From: Gammaproteobacteria bacterium
GTDB lineage: Bacteria > Pseudomonadota > Gammaproteobacteria > Arenicellales > JAOTYS01
Assembly: GCA_029861795.1 (NCBI GenBank)
Contig: JAOTYS010000305.1
Coordinates: forward strand, 1-5,810
Length of the DNA: 5,810 nucleotides
Reading direction: 5' to 3'
Below, one piece after another: positions 5,596 through 5,810 of the stretch (its first letter is position 1; each line of letters starts with the position of its first letter). Under the pieces are notes generated by a model, which saw nothing but the letters and a program-made list of their open reading frames with translations, did not search any database and was not told the origin of the DNA. The position numbers and the translations under genes are program-made.

Positions 5596-5810
5596 ATTGT
5601 GTCGGTTTGCACTACGAAGTTCGCCTAAAGGCGAACCTACAACGAGCCTTCGATGCTTGATATGTGACCTGTGTAGGTACGTCTTCAGACGTACATTGTG
5701 TCGGTTTGCACTACGAAGTTCGCCTAAAGGCGAACCTACAACGAGCCTTCGATGCCTGACATGTGACCTGTGTAGGTACGCCTTCAGACGTACATTGGGC
5801 CAGTTTGCAC

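Larger units (their letters stand above)
5520..5810. repeat. 99-bp tandem repeat array of paired inverted GTAG-type REP hairpins (BIME-like), cut by the right edge
   Basis: Three units start at 5520, 5619 and 5718, an exact 99-bp period. Units 1 and 2 are identical. Unit 3 is 93 bp to the edge and differs at six positions. Each unit contains hairpin A (18 nt, GTTCGCC-TAAA-GGCGAAC) followed by CTACA, a 30-nt inner spacer, TGTAG, hairpin B (18 nt, GTACGTCT-TC-AGACGTAC) and a 23-nt outer spacer. Hairpin A carries its GTAG head on the - strand and B on the + strand, so the heads face each other. GTAG-headed hairpins in inverted pairs are the hallmark of REP/BIME elements, which are associated with RAYT (TnpA-REP) transposases. 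No RAYT gene is in the window. The array may continue to the right. Confidence 0.9.

Noticed and set aside
5520..5810. CRISPR array
   Set aside because: The unit is a continuous 99-bp tandem repeat whose spacers also repeat. There are no variable spacers and no cas genes.

Overview
The window looks like chromosomal DNA from a Gram-negative bacterium, most plausibly a gammaproteobacterium. The basis is a twin-arginine-type signal on a periplasmic binding protein, a complete Pot-type ABC importer, and GTAG-headed REP hairpins arranged as a BIME-like array, a style best known from Pseudomonas, Stenotrophomonas and relatives. This placement is an inference, because the window holds no rRNA or taxonomic marker gene. 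Base composition is mid-range and even across the genes, with no obvious sign of recent transfer.

Layout. Positions 1-4146 (+ strand) hold a four-gene polyamine-family ABC importer. It comprises a Tat-exported substrate-binding protein (5' end cut by the window edge), a 188-bp intercistronic gap, a PotA-like ATPase with a C-terminal TOBE-type region, and PotB-like and PotC-like permeases. The last three genes are packed tightly: the ATPase stop and first permease start overlap as TAATG, and the second permease starts one base after the previous stop. The gap after the binding-protein gene carries a strong 36-nt hairpin with no U-tract, plus a TTGGAA-N7-TTCCAA dyad just before the ATPase gene. 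The hairpin would suit differential expression, with more binding protein than membrane complex.

Positions 4147-4269 form a short convergent gap with no convincing terminator. Positions 4270-5292 (- strand) encode a ProV/OpuAA-like quaternary-amine ABC ATPase with a short C-terminal CBS-like region. Its usual permease and binding-protein partners are not in the window, so it appears as an orphan here.

Positions 5293-5810 contain no convincing gene. The part next to the ProV-like gene holds a possible extended -10 promoter for it. From 5520 to the right edge there is a 99-bp tandem repeat, two identical copies and a diverged third copy cut by the edge. Each unit carries two homologous GTAG-headed hairpins in inverted orientation. 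The two hairpin types differ at two stem base pairs by compensatory changes, and copy 3 carries an intermediate at one of those pairs. This array is the most unusual element in the window.

Together, the Pot-like operon should form a periplasm-to-cytoplasm importer for a cationic amine or related small molecule. The ProV-like ATPase belongs to the compatible-solute/quaternary-amine class and would have to pair with proteins encoded elsewhere. No clearly new enzymatic or defence system is visible.
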